64,000 bases of DNA from NCBI GenBank assembly GCA_963677785.2, contig CAXXDH010000003.1:434001-498000 (forward strand). The letters run 5' to 3'. The stretch comes from G963665495 sp963677785 (lineage in GTDB: Bacteria; Desulfobacterota; Desulfovibrionia; Desulfovibrionales; Desulfovibrionaceae). Below the pieces are notes generated by a model. The model did not search any database and had not been told where the DNA came from. It was given only the letters and a program-made list of their open reading frames with translations. Positions 42,956 to 52,400 of the stretch are shown here, in pieces (within the stretch, counting starts at the first letter, position 1; each line of letters begins with the position of its first letter). The position numbers were made by a program, and so were the translations under genes.

Positions 42956-43960
42956 ATGATCGACAAAGTACTTCTCGACTTCGGCAGCGGCGGCAAAGCC
43001 TCCCAGCGACTGGTCGCCGAACTCTTTCTCAAGCACCTGGGCAACGACGAGCTGAACCGGCTCAACGACGCGGCCGTGGTATCCTGCGCCGGACGTATGG
43101 CCATGTCCACGGACTCTTTCACCGTGGACCCCATATTCTTTCCCGGCGGGGACATTGGTTCGCTGGCCGTGCACGGCACGGTCAACGACGTGGCCATGAT
43201 GGGCGCGGAGCCCCGCTACCTGACCTGCGGGTTCATTATTGAAGAAGGACTGCCCATGGCCGACCTGGAGCGCGTGGTGGCCTCCATGGGCGAGGCGGCC
43301 CGCCATGCGGGCGTCTGCGTGGTCACCGGCGACACCAAGGTCGTGCCCAAGGGCGCGGCGGACAAAATATTCATCAATACCACCGGGCTGGGAGAAATCA
43401 TCACCGAATCCGGCCCCAGCGGCGACCTGGCCCGCCCAGGCGACGCCGTACTGGTCAGCGGCACCATGGGCGACCACGGTCTGACCATCCTCGGCACGCG
43501 CGAAGGCCTCACCTTCGAGACCTCGGTCCAGTCCGACTCGGCCGCGCTCAACCATCTGCTCGTACGTTTGATCCGCGAGATCCCCGAGATTCACGTACTG
43601 CGCGATCCCACCCGGGGCGGTCTGGCCACCACTCTCAACGAAATCGCCATCAGCTCCAACGTCTGCTGCGAGCTGGAGGAAACCACCATCCCGGTACGGC
43701 CCGAAGTCACGGGCGGCTGCTCCCTGCTCGGACTGGATCCGCTCTACCTGGCCAACGAGGGCAAGTTCATCTGCATCCTGCCCGAAGCCCACGCGGACAA
43801 GGCCCTGGAAATCATGCGCAGCGACGCGCACGGCCAAGACGCTGTCCGGGTCGGCAGCATCACCACCGCCAACCCCGGCAAGGTCGTACTCATCACCCGG
43901 CTGGGCGGCAAACGGCTGCTCAACATGCTCGAAGGCGAACAACTGCCGCGTATTTGTTAG
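42956..43960 (+). CDS. hypE: HypE, thiocyanate-forming (cyanide donor) enzyme
   Basis: 334 aa. It is a PurM/AIR-synthetase-like ATPase with DFGSGGKASQ at the start, MSTDSFTVDPIFFPGGDIG (ATP and metal binding), VVTGDTKVV and DPTRGGLATTLNEIA. It ends in PRIC, the C-terminal Cys that is carbamoylated by HypF and dehydrated to a thiocyanate. HypF is not encoded in the window and must come from elsewhere if this HypE is active. Last gene of the run; a hairpin-bearing repeat follows. Confidence 0.97.
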   Translation: MIDKVLLDFGSGGKASQRLVAELFLKHLGNDELNRLNDAAVVSCAGRMAMSTDSFTVDPIFFPGGDIGSLAVHGTVNDVAMMGAEPRYLTCGFIIEEGLPMADLERVVASMGEAARHAGVCVVTGDTKVVPKGAADKIFINTTGLGEIITESGPSGDLARPGDAVLVSGTMGDHGLTILGTREGLTFETSVQSDSAALNHLLVRLIREIPEIHVLRDPTRGGLATTLNEIAISSNVCCELEETTIPVRPEVTGGCSLLGLDPLYLANEGKFICILPEAHADKALEIMRSDAHGQDAVRVGSITTANPGKVVLITRLGGKRLLNMLEGEQLPRIC

Positions 43961-43970
43961 GAATAATGCC

Positions 43971-44010
43971 GATGCCTCCGGCAGCCAAAGAACCTTTGGC
44001 TGACAAAAAA
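43971..44010. repeat. short copy of the palindromic repeat (copy 5), hairpin after hypE
   Basis: GATGCCTCCGGCAGCC followed by a perfect CAGCCAAAG-aac-CTTTGGCTG hairpin (43982-44002). No T run on the plus strand. It marks the end of the operon. Confidence 0.6.
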
Positions 44011-44120
44011 TATATAATACCAAAGTGTTATTTCTCATTTTACAACGAAGCGATACCGCCTTACATAACGCTAAACAGGAGTTGCCAAGTCAAACACCTT
44101 AGACAATGAGGTTGGCGATT

Positions 44121-44777
44121 ATGTGCGGACGATTCGGATTTGACATGCCGCCTAAGCGCGCGGCAGCGGCCTTCGGGCTGGCGGAAGAGCCGCAGTACGC
44201 GCCTGGGCTGAACTTTGCGCCGGGCGCGTATGTCCTGGCAATATTGCCCACACAGGAAGGCGCGCGTATCGGTCGTACGTTGCGTTGGGGACTGGTGCCG
44301 CATTGGGCCAAGAATCCGCAGCTGGGCTACAAGATGTTCAACGCGCGCGCCGAGACCGTTGCGGAAAAGCCGTCCTTCCGGACGACCTTCAAGCGCAGGC
44401 GCTGTCTGATTCCGACCACGCGCTTCTATGAGTGGAAAAAAGAGGGCAACCGCAAAGTGCCCTACGCCATCGGCCTAACGGACGATACGCCCTTTGCCAT
44501 GGCCGGACTCTGGGAAAGCTGGCAGGGGCCGGAGGAAATCGGGTTGTATACCTGCACCATCATCACCACCAGCGCCAACGAAGCCATAGCGCCTTTGCAC
44601 GACCGCATGCCCGTGATCCTGCCCGCCGAGGCCTGCACCCGCTGGCTGGACCCTGGGCAATCTCCGACCGCGCTGCTCCAGCTGCTGCGTCCGCACGATC
44701 CGCACTCCATGCGCCTGCGGCCCGCCGATCCCAAACAGGAGGAAGAGCAGCGCCTGGCAATTCGTACTCCCGATTAG
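44121..44777 (+). CDS. SRAP-domain protein (YedK/HMCES-like)
   Basis: 218 aa from MCGRFGFD; the Met 15 bases upstream is rejected because Cys2 must become N-terminal. The conserved set is present: Cys2, KMFNARAETVAEKPSF (Asn), TRFYEWKKEG (Glu) and PLHDRMPVIL (His). These proteins crosslink to abasic sites in single-stranded DNA to shield them from breakage. A C-terminal tail of about 35 residues is hydrophilic. Convergent with the nuclease-fold gene downstream. Confidence 0.95.
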   Translation: MCGRFGFDMPPKRAAAAFGLAEEPQYAPGLNFAPGAYVLAILPTQEGARIGRTLRWGLVPHWAKNPQLGYKMFNARAETVAEKPSFRTTFKRRRCLIPTTRFYEWKKEGNRKVPYAIGLTDDTPFAMAGLWESWQGPEEIGLYTCTIITTSANEAIAPLHDRMPVILPAEACTRWLDPGQSPTALLQLLRPHDPHSMRLRPADPKQEEEQRLAIRTPD

Positions 44778-44798
44778 GCGCGGCATGCCTCCCCCCTT

Positions 44799-45698
44799 TT
44801 ACGGGATATCTAGCTGCAGGCGCAGCGGGCAGTGATCTGAGAGTTTTCGTAACTGAGACTGGTCTGTGGTGCGGTAGAGGATTTCCTGGAAACTCCCTGG
44901 TTTGACATAGGCGGCGGTCTGGCGGTCCGTGATGATGTAATCGATGAAATCTTCCCCCAGGTGGCGTGGGCAGAGCTGTTTTCCGCCCGAAGGAAAGCGT
45001 ATGAGCGCGCTGCCGGACGGATCCAGGGCCTGCCAGAGGTGGTCGCGTACGCCGTAATCATTGATCCGGCGGTTGAAGTCGCCCATCAGGACCAACGGCG
45101 CGCCTTCCCGCAGTTTCCGTGCGACCCAGCGGCCCAGCGTGCGGGCTTGCGCCGCCAGGGTCTTGCAGGCGCGGACGCGCGGACGCTTCAGACTTTTGTT
45201 GTGACAGCCGGTCTTCAGATGGACGTTCAGGACCCAGAACCGCAGACCGCGGACTTCCAGCAACGCGGCCACGCCGAAGCGCGTCCAATAGCCGCTGTCG
45301 TACGAGCCCAGGGCCAGATCCCGGACATCTTCCCTGCGCAGCAGCCGTACGCTGTCTTTTCTGAGCACCAGGGCGTTGAAAATGTCCCGGGGAGCCCGCA
45401 TTCGCGAGTCATACCGTCCGGAGAACAGCGTCGCATAACGCTCGGGCGGGAACAACCTGGCCACGGCATCCGGCGAAGCCACCTCCTGCAACGCGATCAC
45501 GTCCGCGTACAACCGCTCCGCGCACTGCGCCAGCCGGGCAAAGTCGGCTTCCGTACGCCTGGGCGCGCGACTGCGCAGAGCCTTTCCGGCCACAGCCGTG
45601 AGGTTGTCGACGTTCCAGGTGACCAGGGTCAGAATCTTTGCATAACCCGTTGCGGAAAAATAAAAAAACAGCACAAGCAAAGTGGCCGAAATACGCAT
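44799..45698 (-). CDS. secreted endonuclease/exonuclease/phosphatase-fold protein
   Basis: 299 aa. An N-terminal hydrophobic signal (ISATLLVLFFYFSATGYA) is followed directly by LTLVTWNVDNLTAV, the first metal-site strand with Asn. Then come DVIALQEVAS (Glu), the internal LRFWVLNVHLKTG (His), PLVLMGDFNRRIND (Asp/Asn) and a final LSDHCPLRLQ (Asp-His). This is a full active-site set of the DNase I-like superfamily. Because of the signal peptide it should act outside the cytoplasm, as a nuclease or phosphodiesterase; substrate unknown. Confidence 0.85.
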   Translation of the reverse strand: MRISATLLVLFFYFSATGYAKILTLVTWNVDNLTAVAGKALRSRAPRRTEADFARLAQCAERLYADVIALQEVASPDAVARLFPPERYATLFSGRYDSRMRAPRDIFNALVLRKDSVRLLRREDVRDLALGSYDSGYWTRFGVAALLEVRGLRFWVLNVHLKTGCHNKSLKRPRVRACKTLAAQARTLGRWVARKLREGAPLVLMGDFNRRINDYGVRDHLWQALDPSGSALIRFPSGGKQLCPRHLGEDFIDYIITDRQTAAYVKPGSFQEILYRTTDQSQLRKLSDHCPLRLQLDIP

Positions 45699-45774
45699 TG
45701 ATCATCCTCCATGGCCCCACGGGAACGGGCGGGGTCTAAAAAAAGCTCGACTTTTGGTCTGATACGCCGCATAA

Positions 45775-45815
45775 TTGTGAACACAAAATGCAACAAATGT
45801 TTAGTTTTTGCAACA
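45775..45815. promoter_or_regulatory. palindrome and direct repeats upstream of the restriction-modification genes
   Basis: TTGTG-AA-CACAA (45775-45786) is a perfect palindrome; TGCAACA occurs at 45789 and again at 45809. They lie 30-70 bases before the methyltransferase ATG and could bind a regulator or the methyltransferase itself. No C-protein gene is visible. Confidence 0.35.
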
Positions 45816-45846
45816 CAACGTTATACACATCTTTTTTTCCTACGCC

Positions 45847-46719
45847 ATGAAACGCAAAAACATACAACCGCCTGCTCAACTGGCCCTGGATGACTCCCTG
45901 GTATTGCAAGGCGACGCCTACCATGCGCTGCAGCGCCTGCCCTCCGAATCCGTGCAATGCGCGGTGACCTCGCCGCCCTATTGGGGACTGCGGGATTACA
46001 GCATCGACGGGCAAATCGGTTTGGAAAAAAGCCTGCCGCAGTTCATCAACCGGCTGGTGGCCATTTTCAACGAGGTCAAACGGATACTGCGGCCCGACGG
46101 TACGCTGTGGCTGAATATCGGCGACGGCTACACCAGCGGCAACCGGGGCTACCGCGCCACGGACAAAAAAAATCCGGCACGGGCCATGACCGTACGACCC
46201 ACCACGCCCGAGGGGCTCAAGCCCAAGGACCTGCTCGGCATTCCCTGGCGGCTGGCATTCGCCCTGCAGGACGACGGCTGGTACCTGCGTAGCGACATTG
46301 TCTGGCAAAAACCCAACGCCATGCCCGAAAGCGTCAAGGACCGCCCCACCCGGGCGCACGAATATTTGTTCATGCTGACAAAGAACGAGCGGTATTACTA
46401 CGACTACGAGGCCATCCGCGAACCCGGCCTCAACGGCAGGCTCCGCAACAGGCGCAGCGTCTGGGAAGTCAATACGCAGCCCTTTGCCGGGGCGCATTTC
46501 GCCACGTTTCCGCCCAAACTGATCGAACCCTGCATCCGGGCTTCCAGCCGGGACGGGGATTTCGTGCTGGATCCTTTTTTCGGCAGCGGCACCGTGGGCC
46601 TGGTTTGCCGCGAACTCCAGCGCTCCTATGTGGGCGTCGAACTTAATCCGGACTATGTCTCCCTGGCCGCGGAGCGTCTGCAAATCGCAGCGGACCGTAT
46701 TATCAGGATCGCTGCCTGA
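45847..46719 (+). CDS. type II DNA methyltransferase, beta class, probably N4-cytosine
   Basis: 290 aa from the ATG of MKRKNIQPP (an ATG 39 bases upstream is possible). The catalytic motif is TSPPYW (S42-W46), typical of m4C enzymes, near the N-terminus; the AdoMet-binding DPFFGSGTVG (F245-T249) is near the C-terminus, so the motif order is that of the beta class. The target-recognition region lies between. It overlaps by one base with the restriction gene (TGATG), so the two are translationally linked. Confidence 0.9.
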   Translation: MKRKNIQPPAQLALDDSLVLQGDAYHALQRLPSESVQCAVTSPPYWGLRDYSIDGQIGLEKSLPQFINRLVAIFNEVKRILRPDGTLWLNIGDGYTSGNRGYRATDKKNPARAMTVRPTTPEGLKPKDLLGIPWRLAFALQDDGWYLRSDIVWQKPNAMPESVKDRPTRAHEYLFMLTKNERYYYDYEAIREPGLNGRLRNRRSVWEVNTQPFAGAHFATFPPKLIEPCIRASSRDGDFVLDPFFGSGTVGLVCRELQRSYVGVELNPDYVSLAAERLQIAADRIIRIAA

Positions 46720-47693
46720 TGCCCGCCGTCGCCATTCCCGCACCCGAGCTGCAGATTGATTTTTCCTACGCCCTGGGACAGCTGCGGACCACGTATTTGT
46801 ACGAGGCCCTGAGCCATACGCTGGACAAGGTGAATCTGGCCACCCTGGATACGGAACTGTCTGAATACGTTCCCCAGATTCTCCTGAAAAAACTGGCAAA
46901 GCTGGGACTGCGTGGCGAACTGGCGTTCGCGGTGCCCTGCCTGCTGAAGGCCAATCCCTTTTTGCTGGGCTATTACCGCCTGCTGCTGGGCTTCAGCCAG
47001 AAGGAGTTCTACACCACGCAGTTCGGGGTTTCCGGGTTCAAGGCCATGGAAACCAAAGGCAGCTTGTCCCCCAAAAACAACAACCGGCTGCCGGAGCTGT
47101 GCAAAGGGCTGATCTCCAGCGCCGCCGCACTGCTCGAAGGCATTGGTTCGGACCGCCTCAGCCGGGAGCTTTTCGACGACCTGACCTTGCTGACGCTGGG
47201 GCCGCAGCTGCGGGGCGGAGCCAATGTCAAAAAAGGCCTGGCCGGGATCATCGACGTGTTCCAGGCCATTCACGAGATTGTCCAGCACGCGGCAACACAG
47301 TCCAACGCGGGCCGGATCGAACTCCAGAACGCCGCGGGCCGCACCGTGCTGATCGAATTCGCCCCGGACCCGGATATCGTGATCCGCGAGGAAATCGGCA
47401 AGAACCGTTTCCGCAACATCATCGCCATAGAAGTCAAGGGCGGCACGGATTTTTCCAATATCCACAACCGGGTGGGCGAAGCGGAAAAGAGCCACCAGAA
47501 AGCCAAAGCCTCGGGCTATGTCGAATGCTGGACCGTGGTCAACGTGGACCGCATGGACATGGACCTGGCCCGGCGCGAATCCCCCGCCACCAACATGTTC
47601 TACAGAATCTCGTCACTCAAAGCCACCAGCGGCGACGAATACCAGGACTTCAAGGAACGGATCATCGCCCTCACCGGCATCGCGGCCGGCTGA
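46719..47693 (+). CDS. type II restriction endonuclease, XcyI family
   Basis: 324 aa. The catalytic PD-(D/E)xK site is seen as P218-D219 in APDPDIVI and E238-V-K240 in AIEVKGGTD. The overall pattern (an N-terminal helical part with LRTTYLYEALSHTLDKV, then SQKEFYTTQFGVSGFKAMETKGS) fits the XcyI family, whose namesake cuts within CCCGGG and whose partner enzymes are N4-cytosine methyltransferases, consistent with the gene before it. Recognition site here is inferred, not shown. Confidence 0.82.
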   Translation: MPAVAIPAPELQIDFSYALGQLRTTYLYEALSHTLDKVNLATLDTELSEYVPQILLKKLAKLGLRGELAFAVPCLLKANPFLLGYYRLLLGFSQKEFYTTQFGVSGFKAMETKGSLSPKNNNRLPELCKGLISSAAALLEGIGSDRLSRELFDDLTLLTLGPQLRGGANVKKGLAGIIDVFQAIHEIVQHAATQSNAGRIELQNAAGRTVLIEFAPDPDIVIREEIGKNRFRNIIAIEVKGGTDFSNIHNRVGEAEKSHQKAKASGYVECWTVVNVDRMDMDLARRESPATNMFYRISSLKATSGDEYQDFKERIIALTGIAAG

Positions 47694-47926
47694 TCCGCGC
47701 CGGACGCCGGCATGCTTCCAGCCGGGTGTTTCCATGGAAGCATTGCTTGCGACTCCATCTCATTCCCCTTTGCTTTCCCCATTTACTTCTGGATTCGGAA
47801 AGGCGTATTATACGCAAAATCATGGGGGGAATTGCTGGGAATGGGAGAACCTAAGGTCGTGGCCGCCTCTCCTGATCCCATATGCATTTTTTCAGGGCCA
47901 CACATCCGTCTGCAAGGAGGGACACC

Positions 47927-49435
47927 ATGGACAGACGCTTTTTTCTCAAAGCAGCTGCATTGACCACAGCCGGAGTCGGCCTGCTCAACACGGTTCCGGC
48001 CCAGGCCAGGGGCATCCCGGCCTCGGACTTTCCCGGACTTCCCAAGGATGTCTGCTACTCAGGCCCACCGGCCGGAAAAATCTCCACCTCGTTGACCGAC
48101 TTGTTCAAAGTGGGACCCGGACCATCCAGTTCGCACACTCTGGCGCCGCTGCGTATTGCCAATGATTTCCGCGCCTTTCTGGAAGGCCAGGACAAGGGCA
48201 CTCTAAACGCCGCGCGAACAATCAAAGCCCATTTGTACGGCAGCCTGTCGTCTACCGGCAAAGGCCACCGTACGGACAGGGCCCTCCTGGCCGGACTACT
48301 GGGAGAAAAACCCGAATCCTGCGCCCCGGCGGTCATGAATGCGCTGGCCGACGAATCCAAAACCCACACCATCACTATTGCGGGCAAGGACTTCAACATC
48401 GGACACAAAATGACCCTGGTCTGGGACAAGGTCGACCACGACTACCCCTTCAACAACACCCTGGTCATGAAGGTGCTGGACAAGGACGGCAAGCTGCTGG
48501 CCGAGCGCGAATATTATTCCACGGGCGGGGGCTTTTTTTCCTGGAAAGGCCAGCCGGAAATAAAACGAGGCGAGCCGGTGCACGTCTACGGCAGCATGAC
48601 CGCGTTCAGCGCCCTGACGGAAAAACTGAACAAGCCGCTGCATGCGATCATGCTGGAAAACGAAATGGCCATCATGGGCAGCGATGAAAGCACCATCAAC
48701 AAGCATCTCGATCTCATCCTGGACACCATGCTCAACGGCGTGGCCCTGGGGCTCAAAGAAGACGGCCTGCTGCCCGCGCCCTTCGAATTCCACCGCAAGG
48801 CCAAGCACATTTACGAACAAGCGCTAAAAATGGAACGGGGCGAAGCCTTGATGCAGCTTATCAGCAGCTATGCCCTGGCCGTATCCGAAGGCAATGCTGC
48901 CGGACGGCTGGCCGTGACCGCCCCCACCCTGGGATCGGCCGGGACCATGCCCGCCCTGGTAAAACTCATGAAGGAGCACCTCGGCCTTTCGCGCAAGGAA
49001 ATGCGCAAGGGCCTTCTGGCCGCGGCCCTGGTGGGGTTTCTCTGCAAAAACAACGCGAGCGTGGCCGGTGCGGAAGTCGGCTGCCAGGGCGAGATAGGCG
49101 TAGCCTCGTCCATGGCCGCTGCCATGACCGCGTACGCTTCGGGGGCGCCGCTCAAAGTCACCGAAGTGGCCGCCACCATCGCTCTGGAGCACCACCTGGG
49201 CATGTCCTGCGACCCGGTGGGCGGTTTTGTGCTGATCCCCTGCATCGAACGCAACGCCTTTGGCGCGCTCAAGGCCTACAACGCTTCTTTGATGGCGAAA
49301 AATGAAATCATCTCCCAGCACTGGGAGGATCTGGACCGCGTGATCATGGCCATGCTCCAGACCGGCAGGGCTCTGCCCCAGCCGTTCAAGGAAATGGGCA
49401 CGGCCGGACTCGGTATGACCATGGTGGATTGCTGA
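47927..49435 (+). CDS. L-serine ammonia-lyase (iron-sulfur type) with Tat signal peptide
   Basis: 502 aa from the ATG seven bases after GGAGGG. The N-terminus MDRRFFLKAAALTT followed by a hydrophobic stretch and AQA is a clear twin-arginine signal. The mature part is a full single-chain L-serine dehydratase: the beta domain SLTDLFKVGPGPSSSHT, then YYSTGGGFF, and the alpha domain with SAGTMPALVK, GCQGEIGVASSMAA and LGMSCDPVGGFVLIPCIERNA, which has the [4Fe-4S] cysteines. The reaction turns serine into pyruvate and ammonia. Tat export fits a protein that must carry its cluster when it crosses the membrane. Most relatives are cytoplasmic, so this location is unusual. Confidence 0.88.
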   Translation: MDRRFFLKAAALTTAGVGLLNTVPAQARGIPASDFPGLPKDVCYSGPPAGKISTSLTDLFKVGPGPSSSHTLAPLRIANDFRAFLEGQDKGTLNAARTIKAHLYGSLSSTGKGHRTDRALLAGLLGEKPESCAPAVMNALADESKTHTITIAGKDFNIGHKMTLVWDKVDHDYPFNNTLVMKVLDKDGKLLAEREYYSTGGGFFSWKGQPEIKRGEPVHVYGSMTAFSALTEKLNKPLHAIMLENEMAIMGSDESTINKHLDLILDTMLNGVALGLKEDGLLPAPFEFHRKAKHIYEQALKMERGEALMQLISSYALAVSEGNAAGRLAVTAPTLGSAGTMPALVKLMKEHLGLSRKEMRKGLLAAALVGFLCKNNASVAGAEVGCQGEIGVASSMAAAMTAYASGAPLKVTEVAATIALEHHLGMSCDPVGGFVLIPCIERNAFGALKAYNASLMAKNEIISQHWEDLDRVIMAMLQTGRALPQPFKEMGTAGLGMTMVDC

Positions 49436-49498
49436 GAGCAAAAGCCCTTTGCAATAACGCTCATCCCCCGCTGTTCCGGCGGCGGGGGAGTGGTCGCA

Positions 49499-52400
49499 TC
49501 AGAGACTGTTTTTGAATTCCACCCGGTCTCTGCCGGATTGCTTGGCAATATACAGTGCGCTGTCCGCGGCCCGGACCAGCCGCTCCGGAGAATCGATGCT
49601 TTCGGAGCGGGAACAGCCGCCGATGCTGATGGTAAGCATGCCGTTGGAAGCTCCCTCGTGCGTTTTTTCCAGAGCGGACACTGCCCGACGCGCTTCATGG
49701 GCCGCATCCCCAGCCTTGTCCGTGTCCAGCGGCAGGAGCATACCGAACTCCTCTCCGCCGTAGCGCCCCAGGAATCCGCCGTGTCGTTCGGCAATCCGCT
49801 GCAGAGTCCCGGCTACCTCGCGTAGGCACGCGTCTCCGGCCTGGTGTCCGTACCTGTCGTTGTAGCTTTTGAAATAATCTATATCCACTATGAGATAACT
49901 CAGCGCACGGGATTTGTTCTCGCATTCGGCCCAGAGCTCATGCAAGGCGCTGTCCAGGGCGCGGCGGTTGCTCACTCCGGTCAGGCCGTCAATGCTGGCC
50001 AAACGCTCCATGTCCGAATACGCCTGTTCCAGAGCCTGGGTACGCTGCCGCACGCGCTCTTCCAGCTCCTGGTTGAGTTCCTGCAAAGCGCGGCTCTGGC
50101 GGCTGAGCGTCAGATGCAGCCGGATGCGCGCCTGCAGTTCGTCATAGCTGAAGGGTTTGGGAATGTAATCGTTACCGCCCACGGCAAATCCCTGGTCGAG
50201 GTCGCCGTCCCTGGTCAGGGCGGTGAGAAAAATGACAGGCAGCCGCTCAGGCGTATACTGATCGCGCAGTTCTTCGCAAACCTGGTATCCGGACAATCCG
50301 GGCATCATCACATCCAGCAGGACCAGGTCGTAATCGTCGCCGCGCTCCCGCAGCAGGGCCTGCGCTTCCACCCCTGACGTCGCCGTGCTGACCCGGTAGC
50401 CATTGATCCGCAGATGGTTTTCCACAACGCGCAGGTTCACAGGTTCGTCATCCACAACTAGAAGGTGTTCGCGGTTGCCCGCCTGGTCCGGAGCCACGTA
50501 CAACTCCCCTGCCTGAGCCGGTAGGAGATCCGGTACGCCATCACCCAGTGTGGCGGATGCTGCGGCCAACTCCGCGACCGGGCTGTCCGGGACATCGCCG
50601 TCCGGAGCCGTATCCTGCCATTCCGCGGGGACGTCCGGAGCATAATCATCCTTGCGCCGCCCGAGCCCGGCTGGTTGCAACGTGAACGCGAATAGTGATC
50701 CGCCGCCCGCCCGGTCCTCACTCCAAATGGAACCTCCATGGCTTTCCACCAGCTTGCGCGTGATGGCCAGCCCCAGCCCCGTCCCCGGCTTGGCCCGTTC
50801 CAGACCGCCGTCCAGCTGTTCGAAGGATTCAAAAATCAGTTCCCGGTCCTGCTCGGAGATGCCGACTCCGGTGTCCTCCACCTGAATCCGAATCAGACCG
50901 TCCGTTTCCTTTGCGGAAACCGCCACATGGCCCTGGGCGGTAAACTTCACGGCATTGCCGAAAAGATTGTAGAGTATCTGCTGCAGCCGGTTTTCATCGG
51001 CCAGAACCGGGGGCAGATCATCCGGAACATCGTTGCGCAGCTCCAGGTGTTTGGGATCGGCCAGCACCCTGACCATGGAAATGACCAGGTCGCAGGCGAT
51101 CTTCAGATCCACGGGCCGCATGGCCAGTTTCAGCTCCTTGTGCCTGAGTTTGGAAAAATCCAGAATGTCGTTGACCAGGTTGGCGAGCCTGCGGCTGCTG
51201 GCTATGACCAGTTCGAGATTTTTTTGTACTCCGTCCGCAACAGGTCCGGCCGCGCCTTTGAGCAGGGACTCGGCAATGCCGGTGATGCCGTGCAACGGCG
51301 TACGCAGTTCGTGGGACGTATTGGCCAGGAATTCGTCCTTGAGCCTGTCCGCGGCGCGCAGGGATTCGATGGAGGCCTCTTTCAGGCGCAGGGCTTCGGC
51401 CTGGGCTTCATCCCGCAGCTTGTGGCTTTCGGAAAGATGTGCGGCCATGGAATTGAACTGCGTCGCCAGATGGGCGACTTCGTCATTGCCGCGGACTTTG
51501 AGACGCGTGTCCAGGTCGCCGCCGCCGATGGCTTCCGCGCCGTCGCCGAGTTCGCTCAAGGGCTTGACGATGACGTACTGCAGCACCAGCATCAGCAGTC
51601 CCACGGCCAACACCAGGGCGAACACGCCGATAAACACGACCACCCGAACCAGTTCCTGCCCGGCCCTGGCCAGCTCACGGGCGGGCAGGTAGCTGACCAG
51701 CAGCAGCCCGCCGGGCAGCTTACGCGCCCGGAGCAAGAGTTCGCCCGCTGCGGTGCGAAAGGTACGCTCCGTATCGCTATGCGCCGCGGTATGCGCCGCA
51801 GCGAACAGTGCCGTATAATCCGCGATACGCATCCTGGCGGCGTCCGGAAACAAGGGACGGCCCCGGTCGTCAAGAACGAGAATACCGCCCTGTTTGCCGA
51901 TACGCGTATTGGCTATGAGATTGCGCAGCTTATCCAGACGCGCGGTTATGACGAGGTATCCCCGGTGCGAAGGCGCCTTGGCCGTGGAATCCTCAAAGGT
52001 GGGGTCCACAAAGGACAAGCGCTGCGCCGCCAGCAGCACGGGCTCGCCCGTATCCGGATTCCATTGAAAAAAACTCCCGCTTGCGGCCCTGGTCCGCGCC
52101 ATGGACTGAAACCACCGGCTCTCGGCCTCGCTTTCAGCCGCATTGGGCGCATCGTTGGCCGAATAGCGCGCGTCTTCATATCCGTCTGGAAGAACAACGC
52201 GGATTTCCTCATAATCGGGATAAGCCTTGTTGTAGCTGGCAAAGAGATTCAACAACGGCAACAGGGCAAAATAATAGCGCTCGTCTTCCGGTGTGAAAAT
52301 ATAGTTTTTCAACAGACCGGAACCGGAAAACAACAGTGCGTTGGCCTCCATGGTATTGCTGGCGCTTGCCTCGCTCAAAGCGATCTGCCCGGTCAGAGAG

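Noticed and set aside
35251..43960. a functional [NiFe] uptake hydrogenase operon
   Set aside because: No small subunit, altered Ni-ligand motif, no maturation endopeptidase, no hypAB and nitrogenase-like genes in the middle.
41738..44038. 766-codon minus-strand open frame
   Set aside because: Mirror of hypD and hypE, which are unmistakable.
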